NCBI RefSeq assembly: GCF_033095785.1
Contig: NZ_CP137134.1
Span: 1,674,001-1,738,000 of the forward strand
From: Nitrosospira sp. Is2
GTDB lineage: Bacteria > Pseudomonadota > Gammaproteobacteria > Burkholderiales > Nitrosomonadaceae
Length of the DNA stretch: 64,000 nt
Direction of reading: 5' to 3'
Shown: positions 17,517 to 26,443 of the stretch, piece by piece
How the letters are laid out: every line of letters starts with the position of its first letter
Numbering within the stretch: position 1 is the first letter of the stretch
Translations under genes and position numbers: made by a program
The notes under the pieces: model-generated
The model's database searches: none
Told to the model about the DNA's origin: nothing
Seen by the model: only the letters and a program-made list of their open reading frames with translations

Positions 17517-18881
17517 ATGAATGATACGGTTGTGATATTGAATTTGTCGTCCAGAACGCATGAAAGACGCGTATCCGCGATCCTGAAGACCTTTGTCATT
17601 GCGTTGCTCTCGACCTGTGCATCGGCGGACGCCGCCCGGGAGACACCGGAAGCGCGAATTTTTACGCGAGTCTCGCCGTCCGTGGTCGGGGTGAACATGG
17701 GTGACGCCCGCAGTAATTCCGTTGGCGAAGGCAGCGGTGTCGTGATTGGAGCCGGGCAAGTGATCACCACGTGCCATGTCGCGGGCAAAGGCAAGAATGG
17801 GCACGTCGTCCATTCGGGCAAACGCTACGAAGCGACGTTGCAATCTGCGCAACCGGATCTCGACCTGTGCCTGTTGAATGTGCCCGGTCTGCAGGGGCCG
17901 GCCGCTACCCTGGGTAGTGCATTAAACGTCAAGACCGGCCAGCACATTTATGCCATAGGCATGCCGATTGACTGGAATCCGCCGCAACCGATCCTCAGCA
18001 AAGGGGTAATTTCCAACCTGCGGCCTTATCTGCGATCGCAATACATGCGTATCGCCGTCCCGGTTTCTTCAGGCTTTAGCGGGGGTGGTCTATTCGACGC
18101 CCATGGCGCGCTGATCGGTATACTCTCGCACCCCGAGGGCAAAGGCGGCGATGTCACGTTTGCGCTGCCGGCGGATTGGATAGGTGAATTACCGATTAAA
18201 GTGCGGCCTGGTCCGGAAATGATAAAAAAAGATGAATCAGCCTGGCTTAACCGCGCGTTAACGCTCGAAAAGAGCGCCGACTGGCGAGGATTGTTGAAAC
18301 TGTCGCAGCAGGAAGTCAACCTTGATTCCGAAAACGCCGCTGCATGGTTCAGCATGGGCATGGCTTTCGCTAACCTGAAGCAATATGAACAAGCAGTTCG
18401 AGCGTATCGCGAAGCCATACGCAATCAGTCGGAGTATGGCGACGCCTGGCATCACCTCGGTGTCGCCTACGCCAATCTGAAAGACTACGACAATGCGATT
18501 CAAGCCTACAGGGATGCCCTAAGCATGCAGCCCGAGAATGCTCAAGCGTGGTACGACCTGGGGCTCGCATACGATGACCGCAAGCAACACGCACATGCTA
18601 TCCACGCCTACCGGGAAGCGCTGCGCCTGGATGCTGAGAACGCCGCCGCCTGGTATGACCTGGGCATGACCTATGACGATCTTAAGCTATACGGAGAGGC
18701 GGCAGAGGCGTATGCGGAGACAGTACGTGTCCAGCCGGAGAACGCTGATGCGTGGTATAAACTTGGCGTGGATTACGCAATACTGGGCGAACGCGTCAAG
18801 GTAAGGGGAGTCTATCAGGCTCTGCGCAAGCTGGATACAAAAAGGGCCGAGCAGTATTTCAATACTTATATTCTACCCTGA
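17517..18881 (+). CDS. Secreted trypsin-fold serine protease with C-terminal TPR repeats
   Basis: A hydrophobic segment at about residues 20-39 ending CASADA looks like a signal peptide. A trypsin-fold protease domain follows, with the triad H87 (ITTCHVAG), D116 (PDLDLCLL) and S188 (SSGFSGGG), in the style of DegP/HtrA-like proteases. No PDZ domain is seen. Residues about 265-450 contain roughly five TPR repeats (for example AWYDLGLAYDDRKQHAHAI). I chose the ATG at 17517; an in-frame ATG at 17448 is possible. The function is probably periplasmic proteolysis with TPR-mediated target binding, which is an inference. Confidence 0.85.
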   Translation: MNDTVVILNLSSRTHERRVSAILKTFVIALLSTCASADAARETPEARIFTRVSPSVVGVNMGDARSNSVGEGSGVVIGAGQVITTCHVAGKGKNGHVVHSGKRYEATLQSAQPDLDLCLLNVPGLQGPAATLGSALNVKTGQHIYAIGMPIDWNPPQPILSKGVISNLRPYLRSQYMRIAVPVSSGFSGGGLFDAHGALIGILSHPEGKGGDVTFALPADWIGELPIKVRPGPEMIKKDESAWLNRALTLEKSADWRGLLKLSQQEVNLDSENAAAWFSMGMAFANLKQYEQAVRAYREAIRNQSEYGDAWHHLGVAYANLKDYDNAIQAYRDALSMQPENAQAWYDLGLAYDDRKQHAHAIHAYREALRLDAENAAAWYDLGMTYDDLKLYGEAAEAYAETVRVQPENADAWYKLGVDYAILGERVKVRGVYQALRKLDTKRAEQYFNTYILP

Positions 18882-19010
18882 AAATATTTCCGCTGCGTGT
18901 CGGCAGGACAAGCAGGAAAACATCGCGCTGAAACACATTGTCATTCTCTTCGCGCTTTTCCGGTTGAACCACCTATGCGATAATCGATCCCATTCATAAA
19001 GGAAATTTTC

Positions 19011-20030
19011 ATGGACGAAAACAGAAGCAAAGCGCTCGCCGCGGCTCTCTCCCAGATCGAGAAACAGTTTGGCAAAGGCTCGATCATGCGCCTGGGTGCG
19101 AGTGACGTCGCCAAAGACGTTGAGGTTATTTCCACCGGTTCACTTGGGCTCGATATTGCCCTGGGTGTGGGCGGCCTTCCTCGCGGAAGGGTAGTGGAAA
19201 TTTACGGTCCGGAATCCTCCGGCAAAACCACGCTTACGCTGCAGGTCATCGCGCAGATGCAGAAAGTTGGCGGTACCGCGGCGTTTATCGACGCGGAGCA
19301 CGCCCTGGATCCCCAATATGCACAAAAAATCGGGGTCAATGTCCAGGAGTTGCTGATTTCTCAGCCGGACAATGGGGAGCAGGCACTGGAAATTGCCGAT
19401 ATGCTGGTGCGCTCCGGTTCCGTCGACGTGGTCGTGGTTGATTCGGTTGCGGCCCTGACGCCGCGCGCGGAAATCGAAGGTGAAATGGGCGAGCCCCAAA
19501 TGGGACTGCAAGCGCGACTGATGTCGCAAGCGTTACGCAAGCTTACCGCCAATATCAAACGCAGCAACACGATGGTGATTTTCATCAATCAGATACGCAT
19601 GAAGATCGGCGTCATGTTCGGCAATCCGGAAACGACGACCGGCGGCAACGCACTAAAATTCTACGCGTCGGTTCGCCTTGATATACGTCGCACCGGTTCC
19701 ATTAAAAAAGGCGAAGAGGTCATCGGCAGCGAAACACGCGTGAAGGTGGTCAAGAATAAGGTTGCGCCGCCCTTCAAACAGGCGGAATTCGATATCCTCT
19801 ACGGAGAGGGCATTTCGCGCGAAGGCGAAATTGTCGAGCTGGGCGTGCAGCACAAACTGATCGAGAAGTCCGGCGCCTGGTATGCATACAAAGGCGACAA
19901 AATCGGCCAGGGCAAGGATAACGCGCGCGAATTTCTAAAAGAACACCCCGAGATAGCGGCGGAAATCGAATCGAAAATACGCGCCGCGGTGGGCGTCGCC
20001 AACCCCGCTGAAACGGCCGCCGTGGCCTGA
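19011..20030 (+). CDS. recA: RecA recombinase
   Basis: RecA forms filaments on single-stranded DNA, catalyses strand exchange, and triggers LexA and UmuD self-cleavage in the SOS response. The 339-residue protein has Walker A GPESSGKTT near residues 66-74, the MAW-type MGLQARLMSQALRK segment, the NQIRMKIGVMFGNPETTTGG loop 2, and an alanine-rich acidic tail. recX follows after 46 bases, the usual arrangement. I did not find a clear LexA box in the 129-base upstream spacer. RecA is relevant to the SOS-controlled umuD at 51 kb. Confidence 0.98.
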   Translation: MDENRSKALAAALSQIEKQFGKGSIMRLGASDVAKDVEVISTGSLGLDIALGVGGLPRGRVVEIYGPESSGKTTLTLQVIAQMQKVGGTAAFIDAEHALDPQYAQKIGVNVQELLISQPDNGEQALEIADMLVRSGSVDVVVVDSVAALTPRAEIEGEMGEPQMGLQARLMSQALRKLTANIKRSNTMVIFINQIRMKIGVMFGNPETTTGGNALKFYASVRLDIRRTGSIKKGEEVIGSETRVKVVKNKVAPPFKQAEFDILYGEGISREGEIVELGVQHKLIEKSGAWYAYKGDKIGQGKDNAREFLKEHPEIAAEIESKIRAAVGVANPAETAAVA

Positions 20031-20076
20031 TGGCGGAGGTGGGGGAACGAACGCTCCTGCCGCCGATGGATTTGTC

Positions 20077-20529
20077 ATGACGCGCAGGCCAAGCCTCAAA
20101 ACCCGCGCTCTAGGCTACCTTGCCCGGCGGGAACACTCCCGCCTGGAACTGGAAAGAAAGCTCGGGCCCCATGCCAAATCTTCCGAAGAACTCATCGCGG
20201 TGCTGGATGCGCTTGAACAATGCGGCTTCCTTTCGGCCGCGCGCGTGGTGGAGCAGGTGGTACACGTTCGCCAAAGCAAGTTCGGAAGCCGTCGTATTGT
20301 GAATGAGTTGCGCGAGAAGGGCATTCCCGAGAATCTAATCGCGGCGGCGTTGCCTAACATTAGAGAAACCGAGCGGGACCGCGCGCTGGAAGTGTGGCGG
20401 AAAAGGTTTAACGCTGCCCCCGCCGATGCGAAGGAACTTGGCAGGCAGGCGCGTTTTCTCATGGGGCGGGGGTTTGCAGCGGACGTGATACATCATGTCC
20501 TGCGTCATTCGGATGAGGAAATGACTTGA
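20077..20529 (+). CDS. recX: RecX, regulator of RecA
   Basis: RecX binds and limits RecA filaments. The 150-residue helical protein has the family pattern of three-helix repeats: ALGYLARREHSRLELERKL near the N terminus, LEQCGFLSAARVVEQVVHVRQSKFG in the middle, and FLMGRGFAADVIHHVLR near the C terminus. Its position 46 bases downstream of recA supports the call. Its stop overlaps the TTG start of the next gene. Confidence 0.94.
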   Translation: MTRRPSLKTRALGYLARREHSRLELERKLGPHAKSSEELIAVLDALEQCGFLSAARVVEQVVHVRQSKFGSRRIVNELREKGIPENLIAAALPNIRETERDRALEVWRKRFNAAPADAKELGRQARFLMGRGFAADVIHHVLRHSDEEMT

Positions 20530-20900
20530 CGGAGCGGGATACTCAGCGGTTAGCCGGGCGCGCGGTCCGGGCGATTCTGGCAGGATGGGCAATAGCGGTT
20601 CTGCTGGGGTCGTGCAGTGCCAACAACGCCACGTCCATCAGCGAACTCAACACATCCGCAGCCAATTTCGACGGCCAGGAGGTCACGCTCCATGGGGTGG
20701 CAAAAGACGTGACGCGGGTCCCGCTGTTTAATCTGAAGTCCTACGTGCTGAAAGATGACACCGGAGAAATCACCATTTTGACGGAACGCGAACTGCCAAA
20801 GATGAATGAAGAAATTCATGTGAACGTGAAGGTGGGGAATATCGCCATTATCAATGGAGAATCGCTTGGAACGACGCTCATGGAGTTGGAGCGGCGCTGA
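20526..20900 (+). CDS. Putative lipoprotein with OB-fold-like domain
   Basis: This 124-residue protein has a hydrophobic N terminus ending in the lipobox LLGSC (cysteine near residue 30), so it is probably a lipoprotein. The rest (FDGQEVTLHGVAKDVTR, SYVLKDDTGEITILTE, EEIHVNVKVGNIAI) has the strand pattern of small nucleic-acid-binding-like OB folds also seen in periplasmic proteins. The TTG start overlaps the recX stop, and no better start exists. It lies between recX and alaS. Its function is unknown. Confidence 0.7.
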   Translation: MTERDTQRLAGRAVRAILAGWAIAVLLGSCSANNATSISELNTSAANFDGQEVTLHGVAKDVTRVPLFNLKSYVLKDDTGEITILTERELPKMNEEIHVNVKVGNIAIINGESLGTTLMELERR

Positions 20901-20963
20901 AAACTAACGAAGGCGGTGGAGGGCGCATGGACACCTATTCACCATTGTTCGGATGAAGCCGAG

Positions 20964-23552
20964 ATGAAAAGCAGCGAAATACGGCAGAAATTTCTGGAAT
21001 TTTTCGAGTCGCACGGCCATACGGTCGTCGCGTCGAGCCCCCTCGTTCCTGGCAATGACCCAACGCTGCTGTTTACGAACGCGGGCATGGTGCAGTTCAA
21101 GGATGTATTTCTTGGTCACGACAGGCGGTCATACGTGCGGGCGGCCAGTTCGCAGCGCTGTGTGCGCGCGGGCGGCAAGCACAACGATCTGGAGAATGTG
21201 GGCTACACCGCGCGCCACCATACGTTCTTCGAGATGCTGGGCAATTTCAGCTTCGGCGATTATTTCAAGCGCAATGCCATCAAGTTTGCGTGGGAGTTTC
21301 TAACCGTTACGCTCGCCATTCCTCCGGCAAAGCTATGGGTGACGGTATACGCAGAGGATGACGAAGCGGCCGACATCTGGATTCGCGAGGTGGGCCTCGA
21401 TCCGGCGCGGCTGACGCGTATCGCCACCACGGACAACTTTTGGCAAATGGGCGAAACCGGTCCCTGCGGCCCATGTTCCGAAATTTTTTATGACCATGGC
21501 CCTGAGATCGCCGGCGGTCCGCCCGGCACACCCGAAGCGGATGGCGACCGCTACGTCGAAATCTGGAACCTGGTGTTCATGCAATACAACCGCGACGGCG
21601 CCGGTACGCTGCACCCGCTGCCCAGGCCATCGGTTGATACCGGCATGGGGCTCGAGCGTATTTCCGCCGTAATGCAGCAGGTTCACAGCAATTACGAGAT
21701 CGACCTGTTTCAGGAACTGATCCGTGCGGCCGCGCAAGCCACCGGCACGGCCGATCGGTCCAGCAGCTCGCTCAAAGTGATCGCCGATCACATCCGTGCC
21801 TGTTCTTTTCTGATTACCGATGGCGTGATTCCCGGCAACGAAGGGCGCGGGTACGTGCTCAGGCGCATCATCCGGCGCGCCATCCGCCACGGCTACAAGC
21901 TGGGGCAGAAACAGCCCTTCTTTTATTTACTTGTCGAACAGCTTGCGGGAACCATGGGGCAGGCCTACCCGGAGCTGGTGGAAGCCAAGGTCCGCGTCGC
22001 GGCGGTGCTGAAGCAGGAAGAAGAACGTTTCGCCGAGACGCTGGAAAACGGCATGCAGGTGCTGGAGACGGCATTACGGCGTGGGGACCGCCTGCTGGAT
22101 GGTGAAACCCTGTTTCGACTTTATGACACTTTCGGTTTCCCCCTCGATCTCACAGCCGATATCGCGCGCGAGCGCGGCATTACAATCGACCAGCCCGGGT
22201 TCGAGCAGGCCATGGAGCGCCAGCGCGAGCGGGCCCGTGCGACGAGCAGGTTCACCATGCAGGAAGGAATCGTATATAGCGGACCCTCCACCGGATTCCA
22301 CGGTTATGAAAGCCTGCGTTACGAAGGCCGAATCCTTGCCATTTACCGGGAAGGGAGCCGCGTGGACTTCATCGATGCGGGCGATGAAGCAGTCGTGGTA
22401 CTGGACCATACGCCGTTCTACGCGGAATCCGGAGGACAGGTGGGCGACAGCGGCGAGTTGCTTGCGGCCAACGGCACCTTTATCGTAGGCGATACCCAGA
22501 AGATCCAGGCGGACGTATTTGGCCATAAAGGCCTGCTGCGCAGCGGCCGCCTGGTTACCGGCGACGCGGTTGTCGCGGAGGTCGACGGGTCGGCCCGGGC
22601 ACGCACCGAGCGTAACCACTCGGTTACTCACCTGATGCACAAGGCGCTACGCCAGGTATTAGGCACTCATGTTCAGCAAAAGGGGTCCCTGGTCGATTCT
22701 CTCAAGACGCGCTTTGACTTTGCACACAACCAGCCGGTGACCGACGCGGAGATTCGCGCGGTGGAACAACTGGTGAATGCTGAAATTGTTGCCAATGCGG
22801 CAACGGAAGCCCGGCTGCTGCCCATCGAGGAGGCAAAAAAAACCGGCGCCATGATGCTGTTCGGGGAAAAGTACGGCGATGAGGTGCGAGTGCTGGCGAT
22901 CGGGACCTCGCGTGAGCTATGCGGGGGAACTCACGTCAAGCGCACGGGTGATATCGGGCTCTTCAAAATCGTGTCTGAATCCGGTGTGGCGGCGGGCGTG
23001 CGCCGGATTGAAGCGGTGACCGGCGAGAGCGCCCTGGCTTATATACAGGAGCGGGAAGCGCAATTGCAGCACGTGGCCGATGCCGTAAAGGTCCATCCGC
23101 ACGAAGCCGCCGCTCGTATCACGCAAATTCTCGATAACGTCAAGGAGCTGGAAAGGGAACTCCGGCGAATGAAATCGAAACTGGCCAGCTCTCAGGGCAA
23201 TGACTTGACCGAGCAGATTCGTGAGGTAAAAGGGGTGAAAGTCCTTGCGGTGTGCCTGGAAGATGCAGACTCCTCAGCCTTGCGCGAAGCGGTGGATTCA
23301 TTCAAGCAAAAACTCAAATCCGGCGTTGTCGTTCTTGCCGCGATCGAAGATGGAAAAATCAAGCTTACGGCCGGCGTAACCGCTGACCTGACCGCAAAGG
23401 TGAAGGCAGGCGAGCTGGTCAATTTCGTCGCCAGGCAGGTCGGCGGCAAGGGTGGCGGCCGCCCCGACATGGCTCAGGCAGGCGGAACCCAGCCCGACGA
23501 TCTGCCGGCGGCATTGGACAGCGTGGCCGGCTGGGTTGAGCAACGGCTCTAG
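20964..23552 (+). CDS. alaS: Alanyl-tRNA synthetase
   Basis: AlaS charges tRNA-Ala and edits mischarged serine and glycine. The 862-residue product starts MKSSEIRQKFLEFFESHGH. The class II core has HHTFFEMLGNFSFGDYF and the VDTGMGLERI motif 3 region. The editing domain has the zinc-binding NHSVTHLMH and CGGTHVKRTGD elements. The C-terminal oligomerisation/C-Ala domain has the glycine-rich GGKGGGRPDMAQAGG tail. I start at the ATG at 20964, because 16 additional upstream codons from a GTG do not resemble the family. Confidence 0.97.
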   Translation: MKSSEIRQKFLEFFESHGHTVVASSPLVPGNDPTLLFTNAGMVQFKDVFLGHDRRSYVRAASSQRCVRAGGKHNDLENVGYTARHHTFFEMLGNFSFGDYFKRNAIKFAWEFLTVTLAIPPAKLWVTVYAEDDEAADIWIREVGLDPARLTRIATTDNFWQMGETGPCGPCSEIFYDHGPEIAGGPPGTPEADGDRYVEIWNLVFMQYNRDGAGTLHPLPRPSVDTGMGLERISAVMQQVHSNYEIDLFQELIRAAAQATGTADRSSSSLKVIADHIRACSFLITDGVIPGNEGRGYVLRRIIRRAIRHGYKLGQKQPFFYLLVEQLAGTMGQAYPELVEAKVRVAAVLKQEEERFAETLENGMQVLETALRRGDRLLDGETLFRLYDTFGFPLDLTADIARERGITIDQPGFEQAMERQRERARATSRFTMQEGIVYSGPSTGFHGYESLRYEGRILAIYREGSRVDFIDAGDEAVVVLDHTPFYAESGGQVGDSGELLAANGTFIVGDTQKIQADVFGHKGLLRSGRLVTGDAVVAEVDGSARARTERNHSVTHLMHKALRQVLGTHVQQKGSLVDSLKTRFDFAHNQPVTDAEIRAVEQLVNAEIVANAATEARLLPIEEAKKTGAMMLFGEKYGDEVRVLAIGTSRELCGGTHVKRTGDIGLFKIVSESGVAAGVRRIEAVTGESALAYIQEREAQLQHVADAVKVHPHEAAARITQILDNVKELERELRRMKSKLASSQGNDLTEQIREVKGVKVLAVCLEDADSSALREAVDSFKQKLKSGVVVLAAIEDGKIKLTAGVTADLTAKVKAGELVNFVARQVGGKGGGRPDMAQAGGTQPDDLPAALDSVAGWVEQRL

Positions 23553-23594
23553 CATTTGTAGCTTAATTTTTAAATAACCTTAAGAACTCAAAGA

Positions 23595-24545
23595 ATGACA
23601 AGCAGACACTCCCGCCTTCTCATCCTCGGTTCCGGCCCTGCCGGATATAGCGCTGCGGTGTATGCCGCCCGGGCCAATCTCAACCCGGTGCTCATCACCG
23701 GGCTCGCACAGGGCGGTCAGCTCATGACCACGACCGAAGTCGATAACTGGCCTGCGGACGCAATGGGCGTGCAGGGTCCCGAACTGATGGAACGCTTCAA
23801 ACAACATGCGGAACGGTTCAATACGGAAATCCTTTTTGATCACATCCATACCGCCAAGCTGACGGAAAAGCCCATCACGCTCATCGGCGATGCCGCCACC
23901 TATACCTGCGATGCGCTGATCATTGCCACTGGCGCTTCCGCGCAGTATCTTGGCATACCCTCAGAGGATGCATACATGGGTCGTGGGGTGTCCGGTTGCG
24001 CAACCTGCGACGGATTTTTCTATAAGGGGCAGGACGTCGCGGTGATCGGGGGCGGTAATACCGCGGTGGAAGAGGCGCTATATCTCTCCCATATCGCGCG
24101 TAACGTGACCGTTGTGCACCGGCGGGAAAAATTCCGCTCGGAAAAGATCCTGATCGACAAAATGATGGAAAAGGTGAAAGGCGGCAACATCAAGCTGGAA
24201 CTCAATCACGTACTGGACGAGGTGCTGGGCGACACCTCCGGCGTTAACGGCATGCGTATCAAGAGCGTTCAAGACAATTCCACCAAAACGCTCCCTTTGC
24301 AAGGCGTATTCATTGCCATTGGCCACAAGCCCAACACTGACATTTTCCAGGGCCAGCTGGAAATGAGAAACGGCTACATCCTCACTCGGAGCGGGAACGA
24401 GGGCAACGCTACCGCCACCAGCATCCCGGGAGTGTTTGCGGCGGGTGACGTCCAGGATCACATCTATCGGCAGGCCGTGACCAGTGCCGGCACGGGCTGC
24501 ATGGCTGCATTGGACGCAGAAAAATATCTGGACGGGTTGTCGTGA
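23595..24545 (+). CDS. trxB: Thioredoxin reductase
   Basis: TrxB transfers electrons from NADPH through FAD to thioredoxin in the cytoplasm. The 316-residue protein has the FAD-binding motif GSGPAGYSAAVYAARA, the redox-active CATC pair within SGCATCDGFFY (about residues 135-145), the NADPH-binding GGGNTAVEEALYL and the second FAD motif GVFAAGDV. The length and motif order are standard. It may indirectly serve the thiol peroxidase-type enzymes of the cell. Confidence 0.97.
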   Translation: MTSRHSRLLILGSGPAGYSAAVYAARANLNPVLITGLAQGGQLMTTTEVDNWPADAMGVQGPELMERFKQHAERFNTEILFDHIHTAKLTEKPITLIGDAATYTCDALIIATGASAQYLGIPSEDAYMGRGVSGCATCDGFFYKGQDVAVIGGGNTAVEEALYLSHIARNVTVVHRREKFRSEKILIDKMMEKVKGGNIKLELNHVLDEVLGDTSGVNGMRIKSVQDNSTKTLPLQGVFIAIGHKPNTDIFQGQLEMRNGYILTRSGNEGNATATSIPGVFAAGDVQDHIYRQAVTSAGTGCMAALDAEKYLDGLS

Positions 24546-24577
24546 ACGCCAGAGCAACTGCGGCTTGAAAATCTCCC

Positions 24578-25228
24578 ATGAAACGGCGGGACAAAAAGCC
24601 TGCGTTTAGTGCGTTACCCGGGCCGGCAAGCGGCCCTGCAAATGGTCCCGCAGGAACCTCCACGAAAGAGCCGGCCGCCGGGGTGGGTGATAATGCCTCC
24701 AACGATGACGGGGCCGCCTTGTTCCGTCAGGCGGTCCAGGGCGTTTCGCGGCTGACGGCTTCCGATAAAGCCCCTCTGCCCAGCAAGCATCCCCCGCCCA
24801 TACCACGTCAAATTCCTGCCCACGAGCAATCCGCAGGCGGTGAAGCGCTATCCGATCATATTGCGCTGGAGATCGGCGCGGGCGATGAGTGGGCATTTTT
24901 GCGGCCGGGCGTATCGCGCCAGACTTTGCGGCGATTGCGGCGTGGTTACTGGAAAATCGAGGCACAACTCGATTTGCACGGGTTTACTCGGGAGGAAGCG
25001 CGGCAGGAGTTGGCGGTATTTCTTGATGAGAGCAGCAAACGGCGCTTTCGTTGCGTGCGCGTAATACACGGGAAGGGGCTTAGCTCGCCGAACCATGAGC
25101 CTGTGTTAAAAACCCGGGTGGGCAACTGGCTGGCGCAACGAGCGGATGTGCTGGCCTTCTGCCAGGCCAGACCGGAGGAGGGCGGCAGCGGCGCCGTGCT
25201 GGTGCTTTTGGCCGCAACGGGAAAGTAG
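24578..25228 (+). CDS. Smr-domain protein
   Basis: The 216-residue protein has a disordered proline-, alanine- and glycine-rich N-terminal half and a C-terminal Smr domain. The domain signatures are LDLHGFTREEARQEL (about residues 130-144) and VIHGKGLSSP (about 165-174), which form the nuclease-like core found in MutS2 and stand-alone YdaL/SmrA/SmrB proteins. SmrB cleaves mRNA at collided ribosomes and SmrA is less well known; which applies here cannot be told. It is 32 bases downstream of trxB. Confidence 0.88.
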   Translation: MKRRDKKPAFSALPGPASGPANGPAGTSTKEPAAGVGDNASNDDGAALFRQAVQGVSRLTASDKAPLPSKHPPPIPRQIPAHEQSAGGEALSDHIALEIGAGDEWAFLRPGVSRQTLRRLRRGYWKIEAQLDLHGFTREEARQELAVFLDESSKRRFRCVRVIHGKGLSSPNHEPVLKTRVGNWLAQRADVLAFCQARPEEGGSGAVLVLLAATGK

Positions 25229-25292
25229 CTGCATTGTTACGAGCTCGCGTGGTTGGAATCGGTCAGGATTGGGCAGCCACCACCTCAGAGAA

Positions 25293-25688
25293 TCAGAGCG
25301 TAGGATTCGGCTCGTGAGAATAAGTCTTTTCATGCAGGCTCTGGCAACGCACGCAGCGCCGGGCAGTGGGGTACGCCAATAGTCTCTCAAAGCCAATTTC
25401 TCCTCCGCAATCGATGCAGTCGCCGAAACCCGGTTCCGCCAAACGTTTCAAGGTTTCCTCTACTTCTCGTATTTCGCGTACCTGGCGATCCACGAGCGCC
25501 GCATTGACATCCACCAGCATGTCGGCAACCGACTCATCGCCGGGATCAGCAACGCTGCCGGCCAGGTCGGCATAATGCTCGTTGCCCGAGCGCTCCAGTT
25601 CGCTTCGAATTTCCTCCCTCAGTTCCAGATAGCGCCGTTGCAGAACCGCTTTAATTTGCGCCAGTTGATCGTCGGTAAGGTCTGCCAT
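25293..25688 (-). CDS. DksA/TraR family C4 zinc-finger regulator
   Basis: Members of this family bind the secondary channel of RNA polymerase and modulate promoters, often with ppGpp. The 131-residue product starts MADLTDDQLAQIK, with an alternative ATG nine codons upstream. Its acidic coiled-coil part contains DPGDESVADMLVD, and the C-terminal zinc finger has the pairs CIDC and CVRC (CIDCGGEIGFERLLAYP). It is shorter than DksA itself (about 150 residues), so it is a DksA-like paralogue. It converges on the Smr-domain gene. Confidence 0.86.
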   Translation of the reverse strand: MADLTDDQLAQIKAVLQRRYLELREEIRSELERSGNEHYADLAGSVADPGDESVADMLVDVNAALVDRQVREIREVEETLKRLAEPGFGDCIDCGGEIGFERLLAYPTARRCVRCQSLHEKTYSHEPNPTL

Positions 25689-25736
25689 CGTAGGTTTTCC
25701 CGTTAGTGATATCAATGTCCGCTTTCATAACATAGC

Positions 25737-26276
25737 TCACGAATTCGGTCTCTGCCCACTCTTCAGCTTCTTTAGGTCCTCGATCACCTCAGCGGAATTG
25801 CGAGAAGTGCTCGCCGATAGGTAAATTTTGGCAATCCTGCCCTGCGGATCGATCATGAACGTATTCCGCTTAGCCATGCTGCCATCGCCGCGAAGCGAGT
25901 CATAACGCGCGGCCGTCTCGCCCTTGCTATCCGCCAGAAGCGGGAACGGAAGGCTGTATTTTTTGGCAAAGTCCGCATGGCTGGCGGTATTGTCCACGCT
26001 TACCCCAACGACCTGCGCGCCCAGTTCTCCAAGCTGATGGATATCGTCGCGAAATTTGCAAGCCTGCTCGGTGCAGCCCGGCGTATCGTCCTTGACGTAG
26101 AAGTACAGCACCAGCCACTTGCCTCGAAAATCCGACAGCTTATGCGTCTGGCCATTCTGATCGGGCAGGGTGAAGTCCGGCGCGGCCTCCCCAACCTTGG
26201 GTCCTGCTGCATGCGCATGATTCGCGAAGAACAGCGTCGCTGCCATTAGCAGCGTAAACATCGTCCGTGATTTCAT
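25737..26276 (-). CDS. Periplasmic peroxiredoxin (BCP/PrxQ type)
   Basis: This thiol peroxidase of the AhpC/TSA superfamily reduces hydrogen peroxide or organic peroxides. A signal peptide covers about residues 1-23 (ending NHAHAA), which indicates export. The fold starts KVGEAAPDFTLPDQNG, and the catalytic segment has the peroxidatic C68 and a resolving C73 in DTPGCTEQACKFRD, the PrxQ spacing. It is 179 residues. Most BCP proteins are cytoplasmic, so the exported form is worth noting. Confidence 0.9.
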   Translation of the reverse strand: MKSRTMFTLLMAATLFFANHAHAAGPKVGEAAPDFTLPDQNGQTHKLSDFRGKWLVLYFYVKDDTPGCTEQACKFRDDIHQLGELGAQVVGVSVDNTASHADFAKKYSLPFPLLADSKGETAARYDSLRGDGSMAKRNTFMIDPQGRIAKIYLSASTSRNSAEVIEDLKKLKSGQRPNS

Positions 26277-26443
26277 AATATGTCCCTAAAAAGTATCAAA
26301 TGAGGTGTGAGGTTTGAGCGGGAGCGGGTTGAGTGTTTAGCAGAGCGTAACCCATCATCCAGTTCCGGGGCATTTTCGGTGCTCCATTATCCCAGGCTCA
26401 ATCACTGGGCCTGCCGTCGCGGCCAACCACCAACATATCCGGC

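Noticed and set aside
18882..19010. LexA box before recA
   Set aside because: No ACTG-N10-CAGT or close variant could be found by eye in this spacer.
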